Notes under the pieces: generated by a model
Seen by the model: only the letters and a program-made list of their open reading frames with translations
Databases searched by the model: none
What the model was told of the DNA's origin: nothing
Shown here: positions 22,331 through 34,899 of the stretch, piece after piece
Numbering within the stretch: position 1 is the first letter of the stretch
Layout of the letters: each line of letters opens with the position of its first letter
Translations under genes and position numbers: made by a program
Origin: Welwitschia mirabilis
Taxonomy: Eukaryota > Gnetophyta > Gnetopsida > Welwitschiales
DNA length: 64,000 nucleotides
Direction: 5' to 3'
Assembly (NCBI GenBank): GCA_051453625.1
Contig: JBOZIK010000001.1
Location: 143,702,000-143,765,999, forward strand

Positions 22331-25300
22331 AAATGATATCATCTTTGAATTATAATAAAGAGTTTAACAATTAGAGGAGGAGATATCCAAGTTTATTGAG
22401 GTTATGGAATTAATACCAATAGAAGTGTTAGCCATAACTTCTCAACCTATAACACCTACTACAAACCTTTTACAAAACTTCATGCTAAGAGTAAAGACTG
22501 AAAATAAGATACTCTTATTGAATTATTAAAAAAAAAAAATAGATATCATTTTATAACTCTCTTCATTTTGATTACCTTAGAGAAGTTTTTTTAATTCTTA
22601 ACTTTAAAACCATGGTGTAGTTTTCTTCACAGTACCATTAACTAAAAAATGCATTATATATATTTTCTATAAAAATAAAATGGTATTTCAAATACTTCTA
22701 ATATTTCATAAGGAAAATATTTTTCTTTTTGCTAGATTAGAAAAAATATTTAATATGTTTAGTACTTAAAAAATCATGATAATTAAAAAAGTTTAAAACT
22801 TAAATATGATATCATAAAGGGTTCTATTCAAAGATTAATAAGTAATAGTATAAATAATGGAAAATAATGCTAGGTCTAACAAATTAAATAATTAAAAACA
22901 TAGTTTAGTAATATAAAAACTACAAATTTAAGAGTACATTAATGTTCTCTTTGAGTTTGACTTATAAGTTAAAATGTGTACCATTAATCATCCTATCATT
23001 TTACCATGAAAGAAGTATGATCTTCATTATACCTCTACTTATTTTATCTAATAGTAGTACAATGTAGATTAGAGAGATGATGTATCTCTTAGGCAATGCC
23101 ATTGATTATGAAACAAAGAATAAAAGTTAAGTTGTATATAGCATGCCTAGGTACCTTTCTTTAAATGACTTAAGAGTTGTCTTAATGGTGTATTAAATTG
23201 TCTATGGGATTTTCTAAAAACATTAAATTAATAACCTACATCATAAGATAATTATATTGCCCATAATGATACCAGTTTATGAGTTTTTTATTATGGCATG
23301 TTTTCATGTCCTATAATCCTAAAAGGGAGGATTAGCAAATATCACTCTAAGTATAAGATCTAATACTGCCATCTGGTAATCCTTTTTTAAGTTATTTGTA
23401 TCCTAAGCTGCATTAATAATTATATAGAAATATTTTGAAACAACATGCTAGATTGAAAGGTAACATGTAAAGGATATGTAAAATATAAGAAAAGATATTT
23501 AAAAATTCCACATTCATTATCTCTTGGATTGGATTACCTAAAATTTATTAACTAGTTTCTACTTAAACATGGTAATTCATTCCTACTTACTTTGTATTAG
23601 GCTACACTCTATGTTAAAGAAACTTAAAAATAAAATTTTTAAATAATTAAAGTAAAAATATGAATAAAAAATAACACTAGCTCTAAAATGTCATAAGCTT
23701 CATTGGGTGAAAAAGATTCCTATACCCATTTCCTTGAATTGTAATCATAAACATTTTAATTCTTTGCATATTTTACCCCTCTAAACTTATGTTTTTATTA
23801 TTATAAATGTTACTTAGTTTTTTCTAAATTAAATATTAATGAAATAAAATTTAATTTACAAGGTACTAAGAATCTATTTCATACATATTAAGTAAATTAT
23901 TTAACTCAACCTTACATATAATTATATATGTAGCTTGTTAAAAAAAAAGTTTCCATAAGTAGCATTTCCCAAAGAATTAGTTGATTCTTATTTTATTATA
24001 AGATAAGTAATAGTAAACGTAGCACAAACTTAAATATAAATAGATAATAATATTTTAATATACTTTATTCCATAGAACTTATAAAAAGAAAAAGAAAACA
24101 ATCTTAAAGAGTATAGAATAAGAAGTATTCTTATGTAACTAAGAACCAAGCTTAAGATGGGAAACAAAAATCTATGATGTTGAAAATTGTCTATAACTTA
24201 TAAGCACATTAGTATATCTCATCAACAAGTAATTAAAAATAACTTTTGCCCATGAAGTAGCACTATAACTTATTAATTAATGTACTAAAATATATTGGTG
24301 GAGTTAAATAAGGTGGACTCATCTTCACACAGGATAAGAGAGTTTTAATTGACTACATAGATGAAGATTTAGAAATTTTACTTCAGCATTAAGTTTTTAA
24401 GTAATTTAAATGGTTTATCAATTACTTTATTATTTAAAAATGAAATAAAATTCAGCTTCATCTTCTTTAAACTTTGAATACATAACCAAAGTTGTACTTT
24501 GTATAAAATTAAAGTGGTTAATACAAATTTTAGAAGACCAAAACACAAAGTAAAAATCATTAATTTCTCTTATATTCCATAATAAAAATATCATTAGATT
24601 AATTAAAAACCTAGTATTTTATAAAATAATAAAGCCTATCCATATAGAATATGATTACATTAAATAATTATATTCTAAAGGAATTTTAGCATTGAGATTT
24701 ATGAGTTCTAAAGAACCATTAGTAGATGGAATATTTAATGGAGTTTTTAAAGAAAAGCTTCTTAATTTCATAAACATAATATAAATCATACCTAAGTATC
24801 TAAATTCTAAATAACCTTTTCAATTAAGAAAAGACTATGTTAAGGGATTATGAAATGAAACCAAGGTAACAAGATCAAATAGAAACTAAAAGATGAAGTC
24901 CCATTGATATCTAATATAAAAAGTAAAAACATATCCTACAACTAAAATATACAACTAAATACTCATTATCTCTATAGGTAATATATACAACTAAGTAATA
25001 ATTATAAATAATGGTTTATGTAGATATCTAAATAGCTAATCATTTATTAAAAATTATCTCTTTAACAATTACAAATATTTTGTAATATACAGAATTAAAA
25101 AACATTTTGTATTTTTTATTTATTCATTTGTTAATCAATTTCTAATTTCATATATTATTAATTAAATATTCTTACACATTTAAAATTTACTTTTCTTTTC
25201 TATTTTTCATTTCTTTAATTTCTCTAATTATCACATTTCAAACTAAATTAAAATCATGGAAAGCATTAAAATTCAATATTATATTAAGTATGAAATGTAA

Positions 25301-26400
25301 ATAATTTTCTTCTATGAAGATTTTTTTTGGGATATTATTGAAAGTTATCATAATAATCAAATTAAACGGGATTTAGATATAGAAATCAGTATGATAAACT
25401 TGTAGGTACTAATGCCACTACTTATAAAATTAAGAATGAAGCATAAAAGGAAATATAAAATGAGAATAAGCATACTATGGATTAAATAGATTATTCTATT
25501 ATTAACATTTTCCTTGGTAATGTAAAATTAACAAAACATTAGACCCTTATCCATGATAATCACATAGTGTAAAAGTTACTTATAATTAAATAGTTCAAAT
25601 GTTTTGGACTCATGTAAGTAATTATAAATGAATGTGATTCAATCCACAAGGAAGAAAAATTAGGATTGATGAACATGAGCTTGGAAGCAAGGATTGGTAG
25701 TGGTTTATAGTGGTTTAATACTAATGATTGTTGTTAGCTCATGAATTTTAACACACAAGAATAACACTAATAACTCATATGCACTATAGCTTATATTAAT
25801 ACTTTATTTCATAGAATACAACTACTAACTCATACTGTTATGTGTGAGATTGCCTTATTTAAGAAGGATACCATAATTAGGGTTTATGATTTAATATTGT
25901 TTTAGAGTACATGATCTTTTATTTTTATCATATAAAAATATGATCTTTAATTAGAGTAAGAAACCATCTATTCTTACTGTATGAGATCATGATCTTCAAC
26001 TCCATCCCACCTCCTCCTCACCCTTCCTTACAAAGATAAAATTAAATATCTAATGCAATTATAATAAATAGTTTAAAAAAACTTATAGAAAAACCAAATT
26101 ATCTAGAGAAAAACCAAATCACCTAGAGAAGAACCATGAATGTAGATTTAATAATTACATCCTATAACTATGAAGGATATGATGCATCGTTGCCTAGATG
26201 GATTATTGATATTTCAGCTAATATGTCCTCCTTACAATCGTAAGTATAATCCTAATTGAAGATATTAAGGCTTTACTACTATCAAGAGATTAAAAATATT
26301 AAACTAGATTATTTAATTTTCATTATTAAGTACATAAATGTTATTAATTCTCTAGCCTTTTACTGCTGATGAGGTTATGCAGCTTAAATTATACTAATCT
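22331..26400. other. AT-rich DNA without recognised genes
   Basis: Over 4 kb I see no retrotransposon domain, RNA gene or LTR pair. Longest open stretches are about 60 codons and look random. A short direct repeat (AAAACCAAATTATCTAGAG, then AAAACCAAATCACCTAGAG) lies at about 26095-26135. The stretch is probably very old repeat DNA. Confidence 0.55.
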
Positions 26401-26925
26401 TGAATTTTTTAAAACCTTACTTTATTAATGAGACTTTTTTAAGATTTCTATAATCTTATATTCTATTAAATTATTTTACACTTCAATTACATTTTTGAAA
26501 TTTTTTTACTTAGCATTTAAAATTTTTCCTTTATGTGTTCTATCCACTAATAAAACCATAAGTTCTTAGCCATGTGAACTTCAAATTAATTATTTATACA
26601 AAGTTTATAAACTCTTTCTCCATCTAATCTAATAATCATAATAATTTTCTCATCTAAAAAATCTTTTTACTTATCTTTAAAGTAGCTAGATATTCTACTT
26701 ATACTAAAGAGTCCATTGTAAATTTTTAGCTTTTTAATTCTCATGACATTAAAAAATATTCCAACATTATTAGATATTATCCTATTGTTAATTTCTTGAT
26801 ATCTAAGAACCCTATAAAAGATGAGTTTGAATAGGTCACGAGCCTAAATGTTTCATTATTCTAATAAGTCAAACCAATACCTTTATCTTCTTTAGGTAAC
26901 TTCACATGTATAGAAATATCATAAT
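26401..26925 (-). pseudogene. Element 7 copia RNase H fragment
   Basis: Minus-strand reading gives KGIGLTY, FRLVTYSNSSFIGF (the SDSD motif decayed), then SLV-x-VEYLATL where SxAEAEY is expected. HMAKNL and WIEHIKEKF stand for the KHIDIKYHFIRE signature. The reading begins exactly at the left end of element 5. The missing upstream part is found beyond element 5 at 32725-33800, so both belong to one older copia element. Confidence 0.72.
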
Positions 26926-27149
26926 GCATTTCTTTGGATAAACTATGTTAAAATATCTACCTGGGACTATAATAAGTGAAGGAGAGCACATAAAATAAGA
27001 TTTGACAGAGATTCCCAAACAATGTTTGCATTTCAATAATTTTGTATTATAATCCATTGGGAATTAAATATATAACTAACTATAGTCATTTTACATTTTT
27101 TTACATGTGGAATAAAACATGATCCTTCTAATATTAACATATTTTAACA
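26926..27149 (-). repeat. Element 5 3' LTR
   Basis: The minus-strand start TGTTAAAATATGTTAATATT at 27149 follows the polypurine tract. The copy aligns with 32475-32724 and with the plus-strand LTR at 57715-57940. The left end is placed to within about 10 bp by where element 7 coding resumes. Confidence 0.85.
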
Positions 27150-27164
27150 TTCCTCCTCTTAATT
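27150..27164 (-). other. Element 5 polypurine tract
   Basis: The minus strand reads AATTAAGAGGAGGAA, an undamaged purine run immediately before the LTR start. Confidence 0.88.
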
Positions 27165-27779
27165 ATTGAAGGATAAATGTAGTTACATTGTAAATACAAA
27201 AAGAACTTTTTTTTTTTTTTTGAAGAAACTGAAGCACCCAGAGGAAAGCCCCATGCAAATGTAGTCCTAAAACCATTCAAGTAAACTACATATATTTCAA
27301 ATAGTAGGTCCTCTTAAAGATTCCATGATGATCCTAGTTGAGGATACCATTGTTACATAACTAAAAAAATAAAGATATGTTAGGTAGATTAGGTAGTTTT
27401 CAAATACCAAATATCCAAGAATACATAACTAAAGTAATGAAGATATATAAGGTCAATTTTTTAGATACCAAATAGTTAAGAATACAATGCTTCTAAAAAT
27501 AAAATAATTTTTCATATTCTCTTTAGTCATGCCCCATGTTGATAAACTAGTTCATAGGTTTTAATTTTTCAAAAAATGTATATAAATACTTTATATTCTA
27601 GAAATCTAGTTTTCAAAAGAAAGGATCAAAAGAGACTTAGTAATACATCTTTATCTCAAAAGGAGGTTTTTAAAGAAGGTGTTAACATTTTCAATTCATT
27701 TTTAAATCCATTTAAGAATTTTTTTCTGGCTATAAGCTAATATAATATCTAAAATACACATGATTTAACCTACTTAGTA
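27165..27779. other. Element 5 3' untranslated spacer
   Basis: About 600 bp lie between the end of RNase H and the polypurine tract. They hold a run of 15 T at about 27210 and two similar segments, GATATGTTAGGTAG and GATATATAAGGTCA, at about 27371 and 27440. I see no gene. Confidence 0.5.
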
Positions 27780-29160
27780 GCTGTTTTAGAATGTCTTCCA
27801 CTTGTTCTACTATTGGAAAATTTGAACAAATAATGGTTTCCTCTTGAAAAATTCTTAACTTTTATGATAGTTTATATAAATGTACTTTATACATTCTAGA
27901 AATACTAGATTCTTTGCCATGTGAATTGTACATTAATTGTAGATCTATTAACCATTTTTTTATTACATTTACAACTGCTAATATTTTACATTGTGAAATA
28001 ATATCCTTCTAAGTTTCTAATGTTGCAATGTATTCTACTTTTACAAAAGTTAGTTGTAAATTGCCTAGAAAGATGATGTACCTATTGTTGATCTTTCATC
28101 ATCTATTTCTCTTGCAAAACCTACATTTACATATGCATACAATCTAAATTATTCATTCTTTTCATATGAAAACCATAATGTGATGCATCCTTCAAATATC
28201 ACAGAACTCTAATAGATTCATTTCAATTATTTTGATGTGATTTCTGCATGAATCTAGATAATATACAAGCTATAAATGCTATATTTAGTCTTGTATTAGT
28301 TGCATAAAGGATACATCTAACTAATATTCTATACAATATGACATCATAAAGTGATGAATCATCATCTTTTGACAATTTATTTCCCACTTCCATTAGTGTA
28401 GTAATTTCCCTAAAATTTTTCATATGAAATTTTTATAGAAGATATTTAATATATTTCCATTGAGAGAGAATCATCTTACCATTTTATTATTAAACTTTAA
28501 TACCCAAATGATATTTCACTTATTTAAAATTAGTGATTTCAAATTTTATATGTAGATGCTCTTTATCATCCTAAGTAAATATACAAAATTTCCTATAATC
28601 AAGATATCATCAACAAATATAACAATAAAAATGAGTTTATCTTTTTACTTATTAATGAATAGAGTGGCATCAACATCTTAATAATTAGAAATTTTAAAAC
28701 CAATATATTTTAGTATATAAAACAACTTATGATACTATGCATATGATTCCTATTTTAAACCATGTAGAGATTATTTCAATCTACAAACCTTATGTTTTTA
28801 ATCTTTTAGTTTAGATACTTTAGATTATGCCATGATAATATCCTTCTTAAGATGACCATTTAGAACTAGTCTTATTTTACAAGTATAGAAATAAGATTTT
28901 TAATTAAAGGCCATTAGCTATAGTGTAAAAACATCCTTGTAGTTAATTCTATGTTTTTGTAAAAATCCTTTAACTAGAAGTTATGCCTTATATTTATTAA
29001 GAGTTCCATCTAACCTAAAGTTCTTTCTAAATACTCAAATTTTAGCACTAAATTTCTTCTAAAAGGTAATACAAGAAGTTCTAAACTACCATTTATTTTA
29101 TTATAGCTTCATACTTAGTCTGCATTCATCCATCATATTTAGTGGCTTTAGCATAAGTAA
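27780..29160 (-). pseudogene. Element 5 pol pseudogene: reverse transcriptase and RNase H
   Basis: On the minus strand, RT is seen from INGSLELLVLP (about 29100) through VCRLK and SLHGLK (about 28780). Motif C, FVDD, is intact at 28606-28617. A 66-codon clean frame at 28223-28423 covers the thumb/connection: NKLSKDDDSSLYD, YRILVRCILYATNTRLNIAF, LSRFMQKSHQNN. RNase H follows to the left, with VKVEYIATLE and the C-terminal VEQVEDILKQLL (about 27800). Stops and frameshifts are frequent elsewhere. The family is certain; the copia lineage is not settled. Confidence 0.88.
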
Positions 29161-30720
29161 GAGGTTTATTAATTACAACAATTTTTAATTCTATAGTTTC
29201 TATCTCAATAAATTTTAACTATTACATTCTTATCCTATAGGCATTATGTATACTTATTTTATCAATTTCATTTTATTTCATATCTTTAATAAGTTGTTAG
29301 ACTTCCTTACTTTTACATAAAGGAATAACTAAAGCTTCATCTAAAGCTTTACCACCCTTAAAAAAGGAATTTCCAAAGATTAATGGAAAGGGTAAAGAAG
29401 AAGAAGAAGATTATAAATATGGAATAGGAATTCTACCATTAGAATGAAAAAAAAAGTTATTATGAACGTCTTAGTATAGGCATTTTTACTAATAAGATTT
29501 AATAATTTAAATAAGTATCTTCTTATATCTACTTCAAATTTTTAAACCTTAATTTCATATAGCTAATTATTATATTGTTGAGGTTATAATTCCTTCATCT
29601 AGTCATCTATATTCATAATTTACTATTTATTTTAGCAAAGATAACATCTTGAGAAACAATCATAGTTCATCAAGAGGGAACAAAAAGTTTGCAATTTTTT
29701 TATCATTAGGGTATAATAAAAACTAATTTGATTACATGTGCATTTTTTTTTATTTAGTACTCAAGAATAAAATATGCATAACAATTAGTTTTAAAAGGAT
29801 TAATATTATGTTGTATACCATATTGTTGTTGGAATGAAAAAAATCTACGATTTCTTAGATGAGAAATCTTATTTAAAAATTTCATGGTTGTAAAAACTTT
29901 TTCATACCAAAGTTATGCTAGGATATTTTTATATAACAACAAAGATCTTACATAATTCATCAATGTATGATTCATGCATTATGATAGACCATTTTGTTGA
30001 GTTATATCTAGAATTATCAATTAATGATGAATGTCATTCTATAATAGAAATTATTCAAATTCATGTAAACTAAATTCACCTCCATTATTACTTTTAGGTA
30101 TATCAATTCTACATCTATACTTTACTTTTATCATTTTTTTTCATTATTTAAAAGATAAGAATGCTTATTAGTTTTACTTAAAGAATTTCATCCATGTTAT
30201 TTTAGTAAAATCATCAATGAAAGTGATGAAATAATAAGTTCCACAAAGAGTCGTAATAGCCATGTGACCACATATGTTTATGTGAACATGTTGTTAGAAT
30301 TTTATAGGATTAAGAGTGTTTAGCTTAAATGGTTTTCTATTAGACTTTTCCTTAATGCAAAATTGAAATTTTTAAATGTTTCAATTAAAGCTTAAGAGTA
30401 TCCTTTAAGTGAGATTTGTAGATGCCTATTTTATCATCATGAATATGACTAAGATGTGCATGATAAAATTGTTCTTTCATGAGTTTGATTAAACTTGTCA
30501 AGAAAATTATTAAATTAAGAGATACATCCTTATGATCATTGGTTTGTACAACATGAGTATAGTTTCTTGTTCTATAAGTCCAATTAATGTATCTTGAAAT
30601 TATTTTTACATAACAGTTTCTAAGAGGATGAACTACTTGAAACCTCTTATCATTAACAATCAGATGAATAACATAACTATGAGTTATAAGAGTTGAAAGG
30701 AAAAACAAATTATATTTCAA
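29161..30720 (-). pseudogene. Element 5 pol pseudogene: GAG-pre-integrase and integrase
   Basis: A 111-codon minus-strand frame (30385-30720) ends with FYHAHLSHIHDDKIG, the GAG-pre-integrase signature. The integrase core is next: HINICGHM has Asn (30277-30279) for the first catalytic Asp, followed by YYFITFIDDFTKITW. SNNGGEF has Asn (30087-30089) for the second. In TQQNGLS the catalytic Glu codon has become a TAA stop at 29980-29982, and MNHTLMNYVRSLL follows. All three catalytic residues are therefore lost, each by a change consistent with deamination except the Glu stop (G to T). Confidence 0.85.
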
Positions 30721-32460
30721 AGTTGAAATATAAGGACATTAATAATAATGAAATCAAGAATATTTACCTACTTGAATATGATTTGGCCAATTTCTTTAAT
30801 AGGTTATCTTGATTTATCTTCAATGATAACTTAACCTAATAGCTTTATATTGAATGTTAAAAATAGAGATTTATTTAAATTCATATGCTGGGTAGCATCT
30901 ACGTCCATGATTTATGTGGTTACTATTAAAATATTAACATTGATCACCATGTTTTTAAAGTATATATCAGCTAGGTTAAAGCTACTTTTCATACAACCAA
31001 TGCTTTCTTCATAGAAAGGTATATTAGCAACACAATGTAATGCTTGTATTCATTGTGCATATGTGGCATGAACTAAAACATCAAAAATGAGTATTTTCAC
31101 TATTATCTTAGGCATATGATATAAAATTAATATCTTTAACATTAAAAACATTACTCATATGCTATATAAAATTCTAAATATTAGTGACTGATACTCTTTA
31201 GTTTTATGTAACATGATCTTTTTTTAATGCTATTCATAGACTATAAGAGAAATGATAATTATCTATATCTTAATCTTATACTCTGTTGCACCTCTCTTTA
31301 TTTCTCTTACTATTCTAAGAGTACTAGCTAAAGTTTATTTCATCATTGAGATTAACATTCAATGTAATATCAATATGATCACTTTTATCAGATGTCCCAA
31401 AATCATTTTTAAAGGTTTTAGCAAAATAAATGATATTATTAGATAAATGTTCAAAGTTATTGCTAGCAAATTTCTATAATCTAGAATATTCAAACAAGAC
31501 TGAGTGGAAAAAACCATGTGATATATTGATATCTAAAATATTTACTAATGGTCTGTGTGATTAGCCTTAACATGTTGATTATTTTATGTGCTTGTCAACA
31601 TTACATTTTGATTTAACTCATTTTCCTCACTATATAAAAAAATTTTAAATCAGATTTAGAGTTAAAATTATTTCCAGGAACTTCCAAGACTAATCATGTA
31701 GCATCATGAATATTTTCATTGATCATGCTATGCAAGATGTATTGTGTGCAAAGAAGATTATCTTATGAATTTTATCATCATGCTCTGTATGCTATATAAA
31801 AGGCTAATTTGAGTGATTTATTCAAATATTTTCAAACTTCAATGCTATTATAATACTTTTAAAACATATGTTCCAATTATCCTTACTATGTATCGCTAAG
31901 CCAATGTTTGGCTTGAAATTGCTTGAAATGATTTCTAATTAAATAAATCCTTATACATGGATAAAAATACGAGAAAAAATAGAATATGAATTTAAATTAC
32001 CCTAAAAGATAAGATGATACAACAAGATTATGGTGAAAATAGCATGAAAAATTGCCAAAAAGTTTGGGTACATCAACAAATATTACTAGTTTTGATCTAC
32101 TTCTAATTAAAATTTTAAAAAATATGCTAGATAAAGTGAAATTCACCTACTTTATATGTTATAGGTTTCTTTTCAAGATTTTTCGTATGGTATTATAATA
32201 AGAATTTTCATTCTATATGCAAATGTTATGATTGGAATAGTAAAAGTCTATTTTTACTTAAACTAGAGAATTTTACACCTAAATACTATACTAGCAATGA
32301 GGAGTATTCCACATTGGTATTTGAGAAATATATACTAAAGACACTAGATTTTCCATTAGTAGGACTAAATAAGATTGAATCCATTGATCTACACACAAAT
32401 TAGGTTTTGAGGTTAAAACCTCATGATGCCTTCAATTTTTAACTGATAGCTAGCATATTT
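30721..32460 (-). pseudogene. Element 5 gag and leader region, strongly decayed
   Basis: The stretch between primer site and GAG-pre-integrase should hold the leader, gag and protease. No gag domain or zinc knuckle could be read with confidence. The part from about 31650 to 32460 aligns with the leader after the 57942 primer site; shared segments include TTATTTAATTAGAAATCAT. That shows it is element sequence even without readable coding. Confidence 0.6.
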
Positions 32461-32474
32461 GGCTCTGATGTTAA
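32461..32474 (-). other. Element 5 primer-binding site
   Basis: The minus strand reads TTAACATCAGAGCC, a two-base variant of TTGGTATCAGAGCC (Met-initiator tRNA type), directly inside the 5' LTR. Confidence 0.78.
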
Positions 32475-32724
32475 CTAAATAAATCCAAAAGTAACTTTAT
32501 ATGAAAATGTATGCTTGATACTATAATAAAGGTCTACTTAATACTATAATAAGTGAAGGAGAAAATATAAAACAAGATTTAAAAGTTATTCCCAAATAAT
32601 GTTCATATTTTGATGATTATTATGGTAAGAAATTAAGGACTAAATACCAAAATAAATGGAGTGATTTTAGATCCTTATACATGTGGGATAAGACATGAGC
32701 CATATATTATTAACCTTTTTTAGA
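32475..32724 (-). repeat. Element 5 5' LTR
   Basis: It aligns with the 3' LTR at 26926-27149. It carries a private duplication: TACTATAATAA occurs at about 32519 and again about 23 bp later, while the other two copies of this LTR have it once. The right end is approximate because the terminal TG has decayed. Confidence 0.82.
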
Positions 32725-33804
32725 AAATCCATATAGCAAGCTAAAATTCACACTGCATATGTCATTTTAGGCTTAGTCTTTATAACAAAGAACATGCTGC
32801 CAATATGAATGTAATACAATGTCCTATCTACATCTAAAGAATTCAACTCTTTTGATAGTTTAGGATTTTGTTCATTAAATTACAAACTATTTTTACTTCT
32901 ATCATTCCAAGATTCTCCAAAATGTTATGTATGTACTCTATTTATAGTAAGATGATCTTACCATCTTTTTGAAGTGATTTAACACATAGTTAATATCTCT
33001 AGGTTTGAAATCTCAAATTCTTTAGCTAGATATTTTTTTACTATTAAATGCTAGTTTTCATATCGCTTGTAATGTATATAAGGATTTATATAACTATACC
33101 ATTTAACTTCTTCATAAATAAATCTATATTAATATTCTAGTAGTCACATAAATAAAATTTCAATTTTACTAAGCTCTCATGCAACCTAATGCATAAGGCT
33201 TAAGAAGCATGTTTAACTCTTAATAGACTTTTTTAATGTACAAATATTTTTTTTATTATCCTTTAAATTGAAACCTTTAGGTGAAGTAATGTATATTTAT
33301 TTCTATAGGTATATATTTAGGAGTGTAGTTTTTACATCAATATTATTTATTTTCCATCCTTCTTTGCTACTCATATAACTAGCATATGAATGGTTTACCA
33401 CTTAGCTTTAGGTGCAAAGACCTTAGTGTGATCAACTCCTTACTTTTGCATAATTCCTTTAGGTATTAGCCATATCTTCTATTTGTTAAGTTCTTCATCT
33501 AAGTTGTATTTATCTCAAAAGATACACCTATTATTTACCATCATTTACCATGCATCAAACCCATTGATTTTTAAAATTCCATTTTTTATTTATGCTTCCT
33601 ACTTATTGCATATAACATGAACATGGCATGTCTCCACTTAAGGCTTTTAGCTAGTTCTTTTAAGCTAGATAGATTCATTTAAAAAGTGAGATAAATTTCT
33701 ATAGGATCTTCATCATATACCTTTCACACTTAATGAATTAAACTTTCCTTCACCTGGTAGACTTATTAATCTCATATTACATTATTAATAAGTCCTTAAT
33801 TAAA
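32725..33804 (-). pseudogene. Element 7 copia RT fragment
   Basis: Minus-strand reading from about 33700 leftwards gives an IPKGIMQK segment with GVDHTKVFAPKAKW near 33440, where VDYxxVFAPVAR is expected. Further left are FEISNLEILT and, at 32740-32860, NPKLSKE, SLDVDRTLYY, IGSMFFVIKTKPKMTYAV. The last is the RT connection region that leads into RNase H. RNase H itself is on the other side of element 5 (26401-26925). The right side is cut by the element 8 LTR. Confidence 0.75.
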
Positions 33805-34637
33805 CTAATTTTTATATGGAGTTTACTTTTTCATGTTTTGACTCAAATAAAGACTCTTTTTAATGAATCATAATACATTCTTTATTAAGAATGATTACTC
33901 CTGGTAAAATGGTGTTCTCATAATTACTCTAGTATGAATAAAATTTACATGCAGTGGAGAAAAAAAATAAATGAAATAGAGCAAACATAGCTAGATTATG
34001 TGTATTACTTATTTATAACTGATACACTATCTCAATATTAACTCCATCTAAGATTAATACTAAGAGCAAGAAAATAATAGTAGGTATCATTTTTTACTTA
34101 TCTACATAGTAATACAAGATTCTTTTTAGAATACAAAATTGTATTAGTATCTAGAAAATATAGCACTAAGCAATTTCTTGTGGTTCCAAAATAGGTATAG
34201 TAGCTAGGAAGTCACTTTGCAATTCTTTCATCATAATCTTCTTTACCTTACATGTGCTTTCTAGGTATTCTTCCAGTTGTAAAAAAGATCCCTATGTCTC
34301 CTCCAAATTGCATATTTATAGGTACAACCTAGGTGATTTGTTATTTCATTTTTGTGCCACTTGTCCTCTTCTTGCTAACAGTTTTCTTATTAGTGAGTGT
34401 TTACTTATTTTATGTCATTTATTTAATTGTTACAATCGTTTCCCATTTTTTTAGCAATGTTTTCATTATTCTTGTATTAGAATAATTATTCTACAAAACC
34501 AAGTTAACTATATATAATAATAATATATTATAATATTGTTATCTAATTCATCACAAAATATTTCTAAATGACTATCCTTTCATTCATTTTAGTAAGAAAT
34601 AGAGTTAAAATATACATAGATTTCTAATTTATGAGTT
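33805..34637 (-). repeat. Element 8 3' LTR
   Basis: It aligns along its length with 45499-46318; shared landmarks include AATAAAGACTCTTTTTA and AGATTATGTGT. A minus-strand CTATAAATATGC (34310-34321) is a plausible TATA box; it is partly decayed in the sister copy. Confidence 0.87.
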
Positions 34638-34899
34638 TTTCCCATACTAAAACATTTGTTAGTCCTCTAATAATTTACATAATTTTTTTCATTTTTTTTT
34701 ATTTTTTACTACTTCTAATTCCTTCTTAACTTGTGATTTTTCCATTTCTTCTAGTTGTTTCATTATTTCTTCTAGCTATTTCATTGCTTTAGTTTATTCT
34801 TTAAAAAGGGCGAAATCATCTAAATTTATATTTTCATGTCTAGATGGAGTTATCTTAAGTATTTTCCCTTTATATTGTTTTTCCTTTTTAATATATAGA
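34638..34899. other. Element 8 spacer next to 3' LTR
   Basis: This is a T-rich (minus-strand A-rich) stretch between the LTR and the end of the post-pol frame. No clear polypurine tract survives at the LTR edge. No gene is seen. Confidence 0.45.

Larger units (their letters stand above)
26926..32724 (-). mobile_element. Ty1-copia element 5, complete but decayed, nested in element 7
   Basis: A minus-strand copia element of about 5.8 kb with short LTRs (about 225-250 bp). Reading right to left it has 5' LTR (32475-32724), primer site, leader and gag region, integrase (about 29850-30720), RT (28430-29160), RNase H (27780-28425), polypurine tract and 3' LTR (26926-27149). A related LTR with primer site occurs at 57715-57955. 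It was inserted between the RT and RNase H of element 7. Confidence 0.88.

Noticed and set aside
31252-31446. 64-codon plus-strand frame in element 5
   Set aside because: It is opposite to the element's coding strand and has no recognisable motif.
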